A DNA stretch of 47,036 nt. Origin: JANRKG01 sp033763635 (GTDB taxonomy: Bacteria > Cyanobacteriota > Cyanobacteriia > GCF-001939115). Each line of letters opens with the position of its first letter. The stretch's first letter is position 1. Position numbers and translations under genes: made by a program. Of the stretch, positions 39,518-47,036 are shown piece by piece. The notes under the pieces are model-generated. The model was not told the origin of the DNA. It ran no database searches and saw only the letters and a list, made by a program, of their open reading frames with translations. The stretch covers positions 1 to 47,036 of the forward strand of contig JANRKG010000214.1 of assembly GCA_033763635.1 (NCBI GenBank), written 5' to 3'.

Positions 39518-40534
39518 ATGCAACTCAAACCGATTCATGAACAGGTCGTCGCGATCGTTGGGGCTTCCAGCGGCATCGGACGCGAAACGGCTCTGCAATT
39601 TGCCCGCCAGGGAGCCAGTGTTGTCATTTCTTCCCGGAGCCAGCCTGGTCTTGATTCCCTACTCGCAGAAATCCACCAGCAGGGGGGAAAGGCGGTTGCG
39701 ATTGCTGCCGATGTGACGGATTTTCAGCAAGTCGCGGCAATTGCAGACAAAGCCATTGCCACGTTCGGGCATCTGGATTCCTGGGTTCACCTGGCAGCAA
39801 CCTCGGTGTTTGCTCCCTTTGAGCAGATCACGCCTGAAGAGTTTAAACGAGTAGTAGACGTGACCCTCGTTGGACAAGCTTACGGGGCAATGGTGGCTTT
39901 ACCGCATCTTCGACGGGAAGGGCGAGGGGCACTCATTCACGTTTCATCAGTGGAAGCACGACGGGGAATTCCGCTGCAAAGCCCTTACTCGGCTTCCAAG
40001 CACGGCATTGAAGGGTTTCTGGATGCCCTCCGGGTGGAACTGCAACATGAAGGGGTTCCCATCAGTATTACCAATGTGATGCCTTCGGTAATTAATACCC
40101 CGTTCTATAACAAGAGCCGCACGAAGTTGGGTGTAAAGCCGACGGGGATTCCCCCTTACTACGAACCCCAAATTGTGGCGGATGCAATTCTCTATGTGGC
40201 AGAGCATCCCACACGGGATTTCATTGTGGGAGATGTGGGCCGTGTTGTGGACATTTTACAGAGGCTCTCGCCGCAACTGGTGGATATGCTGCTAGCAACG
40301 ATCGCCTTTCCCCTTCAGAAAACAGACGAACCCCGATCGGCGGACTCTCCCAATAGCCTCTATGAGCCGATCGACGGCTACGACCGGGTGAAAGGGGATT
40401 TCAGCCACCTGGAAATTCCGACGGTCCTGGATTGGGTAGACAAAAACCCCGGTTTAAAGTGGGGCGCGGTGACAGCGGCAGCCCTGGGCCTTGCCGCTCT
40501 GTTAGGACTGGGAAATTCTGGAGATCATGCCTGA
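39518..40534 (+). CDS. Short-chain dehydrogenase/reductase with C-terminal extension
   Basis: The 338-aa NAD(P)-dependent SDR has the coenzyme motif GASSGIG (15-21) and the active-site YSASKHG (Tyr about 155-160), with the catalytic serine in IHVSSVEAR. It exceeds the usual 250 aa by about 80 residues; this tail contains a polar segment and ends in a hydrophobic stretch (WGAVTAAALGLAALLGLG), likely a membrane anchor. The substrate is unknown. Its stop overlaps the start of the RecQ-like gene by 8 bp, so the two may be transcribed together, though no functional link is apparent. Confidence 0.9.
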   Translation: MQLKPIHEQVVAIVGASSGIGRETALQFARQGASVVISSRSQPGLDSLLAEIHQQGGKAVAIAADVTDFQQVAAIADKAIATFGHLDSWVHLAATSVFAPFEQITPEEFKRVVDVTLVGQAYGAMVALPHLRREGRGALIHVSSVEARRGIPLQSPYSASKHGIEGFLDALRVELQHEGVPISITNVMPSVINTPFYNKSRTKLGVKPTGIPPYYEPQIVADAILYVAEHPTRDFIVGDVGRVVDILQRLSPQLVDMLLATIAFPLQKTDEPRSADSPNSLYEPIDGYDRVKGDFSHLEIPTVLDWVDKNPGLKWGAVTAAALGLAALLGLGNSGDHA

Positions 40535-42161
40535 ACAAGACTTTCGTGAAATTGCCCGCACCAAATTTGGTTATGAGAGATTGCGGCTCGGTCAGGAGAT
40601 GGCGTTACGCGCTATTCTGGCGGGCCAAGATACGTTAGCTGTGATGCCTACGGGATCGGGTAAATCTGCCATTTACCAGATTGCGGCTGTGATGATTCCC
40701 GGTGCAACCGTTGTGGTCTCGCCCTTGCTGGCCCTTCAGCAGGACCAGATAGAGACGATCGCCGGACAGGATCATCCGGCAGAGGCGGGGGCAGTCAGTT
40801 CGGCGGTGACGGTGGGTGATCGGCAGGAGGCTCTCGACGGTCTCGAATCGGGGCACCTGGAGTTTCTGTTTCTGGCTCCTGAGCAGTTTAACAGACCGGA
40901 AACCCTGGAGCGCTTACAGGCAGCGCAGGTGTCTCTGTTCGTGGTGGATGAAGCCCACTGTATCAGTGAGTGGGGGCATGACTTCCGGCCCGACTATTTG
41001 CGCCTGGGAACGATTATTGAAGCGCTGGGCCATCCCCGTGTTTTGGCCTTGACTGCGACGGCTGCCCCTCCTGTGCGGGAAGAAATTGTGGCTCGGCTGG
41101 GAATGCGTCGTCCGCAGGTCATCGTTCGGGGGTTCGATCGCCCCAATCTCTGGCTCTCGGTCGATCGCTTTGAAGCGGAGGTAGAAAAGCAGGAGGCTTT
41201 GCTGAAATGTATCGCGGCGGCTGAGAAACCGGGATTGGTTTATGCGGCGACGAAGAAGAAAGTCGAGGAAATTGCAGCCCTACTTGTTGAACGGGGAATT
41301 CGGGCTGAGTTCTACCATGCCGGACGCACCGCCAGCGATCGCAAGGCGATTCAAACAGCTTTTATGCAGGATGAATGGGAGGTGCTGGTCGCAACCACTG
41401 CTTTTGGGATGGGGGTGGATAAGCCGAATATTCGGTTTGTGTTCCATGCGGATATTCCAGAGTCGATCGATTCGTACTATCAGGAAATTGGTCGAGGGGG
41501 GCGAGATGGCAATCCCGCCAGTGCCTTGCTGTTCTACCAAACCCAAGATTTAGGCATTCGCAAATTTTTTGCCGGACGGGGCAAGGTTGAGGCGGATCAG
41601 GTGCAAACTGTGTTGCAAACCCTGATTCAGCAGAAAGAGCCTGTTGCGGCTCGGACGCTACAAGAGCAGACCCAACTTTCCCGTTCCAAACTTCAGACCG
41701 TTGTGCATCATTTAGTCGATCTGGATGTGTTGGCAACCACTCCGACGGGCGAAGTGATTCCCGGTCCTCAAATTGTGCAGGCGGAGCGGGCGATCGATCA
41801 GGTGTTACATCTCCAGGAACGGCAACAGCAGTTAGAACGATCGCGCCTGGAGATGATGCGGGGTTACGCTGAAAGTCGGGGCTGTCGTCGCCAATATCTA
41901 TTGGGATACTTTGGCGAAATGTTAGAAACCCCTTGCGGTTTCTGTGACAACTGTAAAGCGGGCTTAGTGGTGGAAGAGGCTCCCGGTCTCCGTCCCTATC
42001 CTGTGGGGAGCCGAGTGATTCATAAGCAGTGGGATGGGGGAATGGTCATGCGGTATGAAGGTAACAAAATCGTAATCTTATTTGACCAGGTAGGCTACAA
42101 AACGCTAGATACTCAGATGGCTCTCTTACGGGGACTCCTGAAGCGAACTGGCAATGAGTGA
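40527..42161 (+). CDS. recQ: RecQ-family ATP-dependent DNA helicase
   Basis: The 544-aa superfamily 2 helicase unwinds DNA 3'-to-5' in recombination and repair. The first part contains Walker A in MPTGSGKSAIYQ, the DEAH box in VVDEAHCISEWGHDFRPDYLRLG, motif III in LALTATAAPP, motif V at TTAFGMGVDKPNIRFVFH and motif VI at YYQEIGRGGRDG. A short RecQ zinc-binding region follows (GCRRQYLLGYFGE, CGFCDNCK; four cysteines). There is no HRDC domain, and the last 70 residues have an SH3-like VGSRVIHKQWDGGMVMRYEGNKIVILFDQVGYKTLD, an odd addition. It overlaps the SDR gene by 8 bp. Confidence 0.93.
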   Translation: MPEQDFREIARTKFGYERLRLGQEMALRAILAGQDTLAVMPTGSGKSAIYQIAAVMIPGATVVVSPLLALQQDQIETIAGQDHPAEAGAVSSAVTVGDRQEALDGLESGHLEFLFLAPEQFNRPETLERLQAAQVSLFVVDEAHCISEWGHDFRPDYLRLGTIIEALGHPRVLALTATAAPPVREEIVARLGMRRPQVIVRGFDRPNLWLSVDRFEAEVEKQEALLKCIAAAEKPGLVYAATKKKVEEIAALLVERGIRAEFYHAGRTASDRKAIQTAFMQDEWEVLVATTAFGMGVDKPNIRFVFHADIPESIDSYYQEIGRGGRDGNPASALLFYQTQDLGIRKFFAGRGKVEADQVQTVLQTLIQQKEPVAARTLQEQTQLSRSKLQTVVHHLVDLDVLATTPTGEVIPGPQIVQAERAIDQVLHLQERQQQLERSRLEMMRGYAESRGCRRQYLLGYFGEMLETPCGFCDNCKAGLVVEEAPGLRPYPVGSRVIHKQWDGGMVMRYEGNKIVILFDQVGYKTLDTQMALLRGLLKRTGNE

Positions 42162-42341
42162 TAGAAGGCTAGAGGGGAGATTGTGCGATTTTACGTAGGA
42201 GTACAGACGTTCAAACGGTTTATTACGAACGTTCTGGGGGACAGGGTATTTACGGAGGTTGCGAATCCTTCCCAAGACAGACGCGAGTTCCACCGGAAGT
42301 AGGAGAACATAGGCGTACTGATAGGAATTAACATCCTCCAT
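42126..42341 (-). CDS. Candidate 71-aa small protein
   Basis: The reading frame fills the gap between recQ and the kinase, overlapping the recQ 3' end by 36 bp. It has coding-like codon use, and a GAGGA sequence stands 6 nt before the ATG. The product (MEDVNSYQYAYVLLLPVEL..., then RNLRKYPVPQNVRNKPFERL) contains no known domain; the middle is basic and the ends are helix-like. It is less certain than the larger genes and could be a chance ORF. If real, it is divergent from the kinase gene, whose start would then be at 42407 rather than 42362. Confidence 0.4.
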   Translation of the reverse strand: MEDVNSYQYAYVLLLPVELASVLGRIRNLRKYPVPQNVRNKPFERLYSYVKSHNLPSSLLSLIASSLQESP

Positions 42342-42406
42342 TTAGTATCCTCGCCAATCTTATGAATACCCAGGCTGCGATATCGTCTTATTTCCATTCT
42401 GAAGTC

Positions 42407-43510
42407 ATGTCCACTAGCAAAACCGATCGCATTCTTGTGGTCGATGACTCGGCAGATAATTCTTTTCTAGTACAGGCGATTTTAGAAGAAGAAGGTTACC
42501 GGGTTGATATTGCTGATAATGGGATGGCTGCCCTTGCCAAAATCGAGGCCCATCCTCCCGATCTGGTCTTACTAGATGTGATGATGCCCGGAATGGATGG
42601 GTATGAAGTCACGCGACGGGTTCGGGAAAATCAAAAGCTGCCTTTTATTCCAATTTTGCTGATTACGGCTCACGACCAACCCAGCGTTGCTAAAGGGTTG
42701 GATACGGGAGCCGATGATTTTATTCGCAAACCTGTTGAGTTTGATGAGTTGATGGCACGGGTACGATCGTTGCTTCGCCTCAAACATAGTGTTGATGAAC
42801 GGGACCACATCGCCCGTCAACGGGAAGATTTTGTCTCCCGTCTGGCTCACGATCTGCGAACGCCCCTCGTCGCAGCCGATCGAATGATGCAACTCTTTCA
42901 ACAGGGTGCGCTGGGTGATCTCTCCCCTGATATGCGGGATGCGATTGCGACGATGGCCCGGAGCAATCAGAATTTGATGGCGATGGTCAATACTCTCCTG
43001 GAAGTATATCGGTTTGATGCTGGGAGAAAGAATTTGTCTTTCCTGCCAGTAAATATGCGGGATTTAATTCGAGAAGTTGTGGCGGAACTGACTCCCCTGG
43101 CCCAGGAAAAGGGATTGGAGTTGAAAGTCACTTTAGGAGAAGGGGATTCTGCAATCCCAGAGGAGGTACAGGGCGATCGGTTGGAACTTCGCCGGGTGTT
43201 CATGAACCTGATCGAGAATGCCATTAAGTTCACCGATCGGGGAACGATATCGGTGCGCCTCCTCCGGGGAACGACTCCGATTTTTGTGGCGATCGAGGTT
43301 GAAGACACCGGGATGGGAATTTCTCCGGAAGAGCAACCCACCATTTTTGAACGCTTCCGTCAGGGAAGCCACCGTCGCTATGGGAGTGGGCTGGGCTTAT
43401 ACCTCTCTCGCCGCATCGTGGAAGCCCATCGAGGCAAGATTTCTGTTCAGTCTACACTGGAGCAGGGGAGCCTGTTTCGTGTCCAACTCCCAATCGGGCG
43501 ACGGCTGTAG
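42407..43510 (+). CDS. Hybrid response regulator/histidine kinase
   Basis: The 367-aa protein begins with a receiver domain (ILVVDDSADNSFLVQAILEEEGYRVDIADNG, phospho-acceptor Asp in LVLLDVMMPGMDGYEV, conserved Lys in DDFIRKPVEFDE). It continues through a coiled linker to a HisKA domain with LAHDLRTPLVAADR (the phosphorylated His is in LAHDLRTP) and ends with HATPase_c (NLIENAIKFTD, DTGMGISPEE, GSGLGLYLSRRIVEAHRG). No transmembrane segment is present, so the kinase is cytosolic and the receiver probably controls it. The ATG at 42407 gives the natural start of the receiver; 42362 would add 15 residues. Signal and partner are unknown. Confidence 0.93.
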   Translation: MSTSKTDRILVVDDSADNSFLVQAILEEEGYRVDIADNGMAALAKIEAHPPDLVLLDVMMPGMDGYEVTRRVRENQKLPFIPILLITAHDQPSVAKGLDTGADDFIRKPVEFDELMARVRSLLRLKHSVDERDHIARQREDFVSRLAHDLRTPLVAADRMMQLFQQGALGDLSPDMRDAIATMARSNQNLMAMVNTLLEVYRFDAGRKNLSFLPVNMRDLIREVVAELTPLAQEKGLELKVTLGEGDSAIPEEVQGDRLELRRVFMNLIENAIKFTDRGTISVRLLRGTTPIFVAIEVEDTGMGISPEEQPTIFERFRQGSHRRYGSGLGLYLSRRIVEAHRGKISVQSTLEQGSLFRVQLPIGRRL

Positions 43511-43524
43511 ACAACGGGTAAATC

Positions 43525-43929
43525 CTAAAGGTTGGTTGAAATCGCCTGGACTGGACAGGTTGGGATGCACTGCTCACAGACAATGCATCGCGATCGGGTA
43601 AAGACCAGGCGAAAACTTTCTGGGTCCAGGCTGAGGGCTTCGGTAGGACAGACACCTGTACAGAGTCCACAGTGAACACAGGTTTCCTCATCGATGAGAA
43701 TTTCCCGGTTTGCGAGGGAAACGCCAATATCCTGGGAGCGCATCCAATCGATCGCCGCATCTAATTGATCGATATCGCCCGCCAATTCAACCACCAATTT
43801 TCCCACCTGATTCGGGGCGACCTGTGCCCGAATGATATTCGCCGCAACATTGAAATCCTTCGCCAGTCGATAGGTGACAGGTGTTTGAACCGATCGCTTG
43901 GGAAAAGTCAGGGTGACACGTTTCTTCAC
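43525..43929 (-). CDS. NIL-domain 4Fe-4S ferredoxin
   Basis: The 134-aa protein has an N-terminal NIL domain (residues 1-75, VTLTFPKRSVQTPVTYRL...), otherwise found at the end of methionine-import ATPases where it binds ligand. A two-cluster ferredoxin follows: C84-C87-C90-C94P and C115-C118-C121-C125P. Such NIL-ferredoxins are widespread in cyanobacteria and are thought to take part in electron transfer to sulfur or methionine metabolism; the exact role is not settled. The gene is convergent with the kinase gene, 14 bp apart. Confidence 0.9.
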   Translation of the reverse strand: MKKRVTLTFPKRSVQTPVTYRLAKDFNVAANIIRAQVAPNQVGKLVVELAGDIDQLDAAIDWMRSQDIGVSLANREILIDEETCVHCGLCTGVCPTEALSLDPESFRLVFTRSRCIVCEQCIPTCPVQAISTNL

Positions 43930-44027
43930 AGCTTGTTACAGTATTCTCAGAAAGTATTCTTAGAAAGACGTTTTTTCAAAAAGTTTTTTCAAATCTTGTA
44001 ATCCTTGCATCGCAATCTCTATTCTAT

Positions 44028-44624
44028 ATGGCAGACCCTTCCTCCGTTTCTCCAGTTCCTCCTTCCACTCCCCCGTTTGGGACTCGCCTGCGTAACTTTG
44101 TGGTTGCGATCGTGGCGATCGTTTTAGGGGTGGCGATTGTGTTAGGCTTGCAAACCCCGAACGCCTCCAGCACCCTGACAACTTTGGCGGAAAAGGCAAC
44201 TCCGCTTGAAGTGGCTCTTAGCAACGGGAAGCCAACGTTTATGGAGTTTTACGCCAATTGGTGTACCAGTTGTCAGGCAATGGCAAAGGATATTGGCGAA
44301 CTAGAGGAGCAGTTCGCCGATCGGGTGAATTTTGTCATGTTAAATGTGGACAACACCAAGTGGTTGCCTGAATTGCTGTCCTATCGGGTGGATGGGATTC
44401 CCCATTTTGTCTACCTGGATAAACAGGGAACGGCGATTGCCAGCACGATCGGAGAGCAGCCCCAGCCCCTCATGGCGCAAAATCTGGAAGCCTTGATCGC
44501 GGAAGCACCCCTGCCCCATGTCCGTGAATCCGCAGGGCAGACCTCTGCGTTCAAAGCCCCCGTTTCTCCCAAAGGCCAGACCGATCCCCGCAGTCACGGC
44601 AGTCAGGTTGTGGCTCCATCATAG
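44028..44624 (+). CDS. txlA: Thioredoxin-like protein TxlA/HCF164 type
   Basis: The 198-aa protein is a membrane-anchored thioredoxin of the cyanobacterial TxlA/chloroplast HCF164 type. One transmembrane helix (about 22-41) is followed by a thioredoxin fold with FYANWCTSCQAMAKDI (catalytic Cys79 and Cys82) and IPHFVYLD (cis-Pro). HCF164 moves reducing equivalents into the thylakoid lumen for cytochrome b6f assembly; TxlA is reported to be needed for photosynthetic fitness. The C-terminal 35 residues are Pro/Ser/Gln-rich and disordered. It is divergent from the NIL-ferredoxin by about 100 bp. Confidence 0.92.
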   Translation: MADPSSVSPVPPSTPPFGTRLRNFVVAIVAIVLGVAIVLGLQTPNASSTLTTLAEKATPLEVALSNGKPTFMEFYANWCTSCQAMAKDIGELEEQFADRVNFVMLNVDNTKWLPELLSYRVDGIPHFVYLDKQGTAIASTIGEQPQPLMAQNLEALIAEAPLPHVRESAGQTSAFKAPVSPKGQTDPRSHGSQVVAPS

Positions 44625-44639
44625 AGTTACCTCTTCAAT

Positions 44640-44655
44640 CCCCTCCTGGGAGGGG
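44640..44655. terminator. Hairpin after txlA, possible terminator and repeat-family member
   Basis: CCCCTCC (44640-44646) and GGAGGGG (44649-44655) pair perfectly. The sequence from 44637 (AATCCCCTCC) continues to a GTTTT at about 44664 and resembles the left arm of the 7227-7396 element. It follows the txlA stop by 15 bp. Confidence 0.45.
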
Positions 44656-44712
44656 CAGGGGTAGTTTTCGCGCCTCTAAGGAAAATTTCCAGAAAAAACT
44701 TCCCCCTGCTGA

Positions 44713-44757
44713 TTGAGCGAAGCCGAAACTAGCGCCCGTACCCTGAGCGAAGTCGAA
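44713..44757. repeat. Direct repeat of the TGAGCGAAGYCGAA core
   Basis: TTGAGCGAAGCCGAA (44713-44727) and CTGAGCGAAGTCGAA (44743-44757) are two near-identical 15-mers with a 30-bp period. They lie between the convergent txlA and murG genes. The core is the same as in the inverted repeat at 22892-22947. Confidence 0.6.
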
Positions 44758-44793
44758 GGACAACCCATTGGTAAACTCCTTCAAAGAAATCGC

Positions 44794-45891
44794 CTAAGTT
44801 TTACGCTTGATTAATTCCCTTACCAGCTTTGCCAACCGTTCCGCACTATCCGGCACCGCTAGCGCTTTTGCGTGACGGCCCATTTCCTGCAACGTCTCAG
44901 GGGATTTCAGGAGGATGAGAACTTCTTGCGTGAGCCGATCGCCCCTTAATGCCTCCTGCCGAATCATCCGGGCCGCCCCCGCCTTCACAAAAACCTCGGC
45001 ATTGTATGACTGGTGATCCTCGGCAGCAAAGGGATAGGGAATCTGGATTGCGGGAACGCCGACGATCGCCAGTTCGGTCAACGTTCCGGCCCCTGCTCGG
45101 CTGACTACCAGAGTTGTGCGCCGCAGGAGGGGAGCCATCTGATTGTAAAACGGACGCACGAGATACTGGGGATGGTGGAGACTGTTCGCCTCTGGGTCAT
45201 TCTCTCCAGTTAAGTGAACGACCCAAATTCCTGCCTCAAACCAAGCGGGAGCGCTCTGACGAATCAGCCGATTCACGGCGACTGCTCCCTGACTGCCGCC
45301 AATGATCGTAATCACGGGCACATCGGGGGGAATGGGCAAGTCGGGTAAGTGGGTTTCTGGTTCGGAAGCCGAGAGAAACTGCGATCGAACGGGGGTTCCA
45401 ACGCAAACGGTTTGGGCACGGGGCAGATGGTGAGTTGCTGCCTCAAATCCCACGGCAACCGTCGTACACCAGGGGCTTAAAAAACGGGTCACTTTTCCAG
45501 GTAGGGCATTTGATTCATGCAAGATCGTTGGCAAGCCCAGGGTTTTTGCCGCAATAATAGCCGGAGCCGCAATATATCCACCTGTGGTAAAAACTGCCTG
45601 AAATTGCCCTTTTTGTAACAACTGACGAGTTTTAAAGATCGCAGCGACAAACTGGCCCAAAATCTTGAAGGTATTGAGTCCAAATCGGGTTTGAAAGCCT
45701 TCGACCCGTACTTGATGTAAAGGGTAGCGATCGGGCACTAATTGATTCTCCAGACGATCGGGGACTCCCAACCATTCAATCGAAGCATCTGGAAGGGTTT
45801 CAGTGAGTTGTTCAGCAACGGCGATCGCCGGAAAGAGGTGTCCTCCGGTGCCACTGGCGGCAATCAGCAATCGGGTTCGGGTCTCTGCCAT
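44794..45891 (-). CDS. murG: UDP-N-acetylglucosamine transferase MurG
   Basis: MurG adds GlcNAc to lipid I on the inner face of the cytoplasmic membrane to form lipid II, the peptidoglycan precursor. The GT-B protein (365 aa) has GTGGHLFPAIAVAEQL near the N-terminus (acceptor-side glycine loop), ITIIGGSQGAVAVN in the second domain, then VVSRAGAGTLTELAIVGVPAIQIPYPFAAEDHQSYNAEVF, the UDP-GlcNAc-binding region. The start at 45891 gives the standard N-terminus; 20 extra residues upstream are not typical. It is divergent from the NTF2-like gene. Confidence 0.96.
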   Translation of the reverse strand: MAETRTRLLIAASGTGGHLFPAIAVAEQLTETLPDASIEWLGVPDRLENQLVPDRYPLHQVRVEGFQTRFGLNTFKILGQFVAAIFKTRQLLQKGQFQAVFTTGGYIAAPAIIAAKTLGLPTILHESNALPGKVTRFLSPWCTTVAVGFEAATHHLPRAQTVCVGTPVRSQFLSASEPETHLPDLPIPPDVPVITIIGGSQGAVAVNRLIRQSAPAWFEAGIWVVHLTGENDPEANSLHHPQYLVRPFYNQMAPLLRRTTLVVSRAGAGTLTELAIVGVPAIQIPYPFAAEDHQSYNAEVFVKAGAARMIRQEALRGDRLTQEVLILLKSPETLQEMGRHAKALAVPDSAERLAKLVRELIKRKT

Positions 45892-46005
45892 TTGGTTAAG
45901 AATCCAGCAGGATTCAAAAAAGCACTGTAATTTAGAAAGCAGTTTAGTCACAAGCGTCGCCAGATGGAGGCTACGCTAACCAACTATTCAGGCTACCATC
46001 AATCA

Positions 46006-46848
46006 ATGCGCTATCTCCCTTTCCCTCAATCAATCAAGTCTCAAAAATTGTTCGGGCTTGCTAAACTGCAAATCCGTTCTCAAGCACTCTTTCCCGTCAC
46101 TCTGGCTTTGACGGTTTGCTGGAGTGTGGTCATGCCCCTGCGATCGATGGCAGAAACCGCTGCTACCGCCCCCGATGCCCTCAAGCAAACCCTCTCCCAG
46201 GTTGATGCTGCTGCCAGCAAGCGCAACGTACAAGCGGTGATGCAGTTTTATGGAGCTGACTTTTCTAACTCGGACGGGTTAAACCGTACCAGTTTTTCTC
46301 AGGCGCTCACCGAGTTTTGGCAGCAATATTCCAAGTTGACTTACCGTACTGAAATTCGCTCCTGGAAACCGGAGGGAAAGGGAATTCTAGTCGAAACGAT
46401 TACTTCAATTAAGGGCACCCGAACGGGGGACGGTAAGCCTATGAACCTGGATGCTACCCTCCGATCGCGGCAGTATGTGGAAGGTCAGAAAATTGTCCGG
46501 CAGGAAATCCTTTCAGAACGGAGCCAACTGACCTCCGGAACCAGACCGCCCGCAGTAGACATTAACTTGCCGGAACAGGTCACGGTTGGGCAGAGCTATT
46601 CCTTTGATGCGATCGTCAAAGAACCGCTCGGAGACAGCATTCTGCTGGGTGCCGCCCTCGAAGAACCTGTGAATCAGGGGGGCTATTTCAAACAGCCTGC
46701 TGTGGATTTAGAACCCCTACAAGCTGGGGGGATTTTCAAAATTGGGCGTGCCCCGACCACTGCCGAAAATCGCTGGATTTCCGCTGTTCTAGTGCGGGAA
46801 GATGGCATGGTAATGATTACCCAACGCTTACGGGTCGTCGATAAATAA
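46006..46848 (+). CDS. Exported NTF2-like protein of unknown function
   Basis: From the ATG at 46006 the 280-aa protein has an N-terminal signal region ending near VVMPLRSMAETAATA (a basic segment, then a hydrophobic core about residues 29-45). A nuclear transport factor 2-like domain follows (ALKQTLSQVDAAASKRNVQAVMQFYGADF, FSQALTEFWQQYSKLTYRTEIRSW), then a beta-rich C-terminal half (PPAVDINLPEQVTVGQSYSFDAIV, GGIFKIGRAP). The fold often binds small hydrophobic molecules; no catalytic residue is apparent. A longer start at 45964 is possible. An SDR gene begins 2 bp after it. Confidence 0.8.
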   Translation: MRYLPFPQSIKSQKLFGLAKLQIRSQALFPVTLALTVCWSVVMPLRSMAETAATAPDALKQTLSQVDAAASKRNVQAVMQFYGADFSNSDGLNRTSFSQALTEFWQQYSKLTYRTEIRSWKPEGKGILVETITSIKGTRTGDGKPMNLDATLRSRQYVEGQKIVRQEILSERSQLTSGTRPPAVDINLPEQVTVGQSYSFDAIVKEPLGDSILLGAALEEPVNQGGYFKQPAVDLEPLQAGGIFKIGRAPTTAENRWISAVLVREDGMVMITQRLRVVDK

Positions 46849-46850
46849 TC

Positions 46851-47036
46851 ATGGCAGCCCTGCAAAATCAAACCATTCTGGTGACAGGAGCCAGCAGCGG
46901 CATCGGTGCCAGTTGCGCCCGCCTCTTTGCCAGAGAAGGGGCGAGGCTAATCCTGACGGCCCGCCGATTCGATCGCCTCGAAGCCCTGGCAACCGAACTA
47001 CACCAGCAATACCAAACCCAGACTCACCTGTTAGCG
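46851..47036 (+). CDS. Short-chain dehydrogenase/reductase, 5' part only
   Basis: The gene runs off the right end of the window, so only the first 62 residues are seen. They contain the N-terminal strand and the coenzyme motif TGASSGIGASCARLFAREG, then LILTARRFDRLEALATEL, whose arginine pair suggests NADP preference. The wording is like YdfG-type 3-hydroxy acid dehydrogenases, but the active site is outside the window. It begins 2 bp after the NTF2-like gene, so the two are likely co-transcribed. Confidence 0.88.
   Translation, partial: MAALQNQTILVTGASSGIGASCARLFAREGARLILTARRFDRLEALATELHQQYQTQTHLLA

Overview
The window is chromosomal DNA from a cyanobacterium. The evidence is photosynthesis genes (psbQ, ycf3), a cyanobacterial minC-minD-minE cluster, cyanobacteria-type hypothetical genes (DUF2227, DUF6335, pilin-like G/H) and the constant recurrence of GCGATC/GCGATCGC words (the HIP1 palindrome). 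Moderate GC and many dispersed low-complexity repeats would suit a Leptolyngbya-like or related lineage, but that placement is inference only. No rRNA, CRISPR array, prophage or complete IS was seen. One tRNA gene, tRNA-Val(UAC), lies on the minus strand.

Layout. 1-2.4 kb: an AT-rich leader, coaE, and a convergent, overlapping family 4 glycosyltransferase. 2.4-4.8 kb: a two-helix membrane protein and a four-carbon acid sugar kinase-like gene, divergent around a perfect 23-bp inverted repeat. 4.9-7.2 kb: minC, minD and minE. 7.2-10.3 kb: a MITE-like inverted repeat, heptamer repeats and valS. 10.4-13.6 kb: pilin-like G/H protein, tRNA-Val, DUF2227 protein, a small Asp/Glu-tailed protein and mazG. 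13.6-15.7 kb: lemA plus a TPR-DUF3137 membrane protein. 15.9-18.1 kb: proA, converging on a ycf3-gatC pair. 18.2-22.3 kb: a Gld-type ABC exporter operon (ATPase, permease, GldG-like, DUF4340). 22.5-25.2 kb: a small hypothetical gene and a diverged phosphoketolase-like ThDP enzyme. 25.6-29.1 kb: a single-helix protein with helical repeats, an ECF-like sigma/anti-sigma pair and a CHRD-domain exported protein. 29.2-31.8 kb: psbQ, an FAD amine oxidase and a CobW GTPase in tight series. 32.0-35.7 kb: aldo/keto reductase, a dipeptide-epimerase/DgcA-like gene overlapping a DUF1611/DgcN-like gene, and a methyltransferase. 35.7-42.2 kb: GH38 alpha-mannosidase, DUF6335 protein, and an SDR overlapping a RecQ-type helicase. 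42.1-47.0 kb: a candidate 71-aa gene, a receiver-histidine kinase hybrid, a NIL-domain ferredoxin, txlA, murG, an NTF2-like exported protein and the start of another SDR.

Most genes are housekeeping or pan-cyanobacterial. Four points deserve a second look. First, an identical two-part motif (GTCAGGAATG-N6-TACTGT) lies upstream of both the sigma-factor gene and the CHRD gene, tying them into one candidate regulon. Second, the dgcA-like and dgcN-like genes overlap by 14 bp and could form a D-glutamate salvage module feeding N-acetyl-L-glutamate. Third, a long perfect inverted repeat abuts the ribosome-binding regions of two divergent genes. Fourth, PsbQ lacks the lipobox cysteine usual in cyanobacteria and heads a tight cluster with an oxidase and a metallochaperone-like GTPase.
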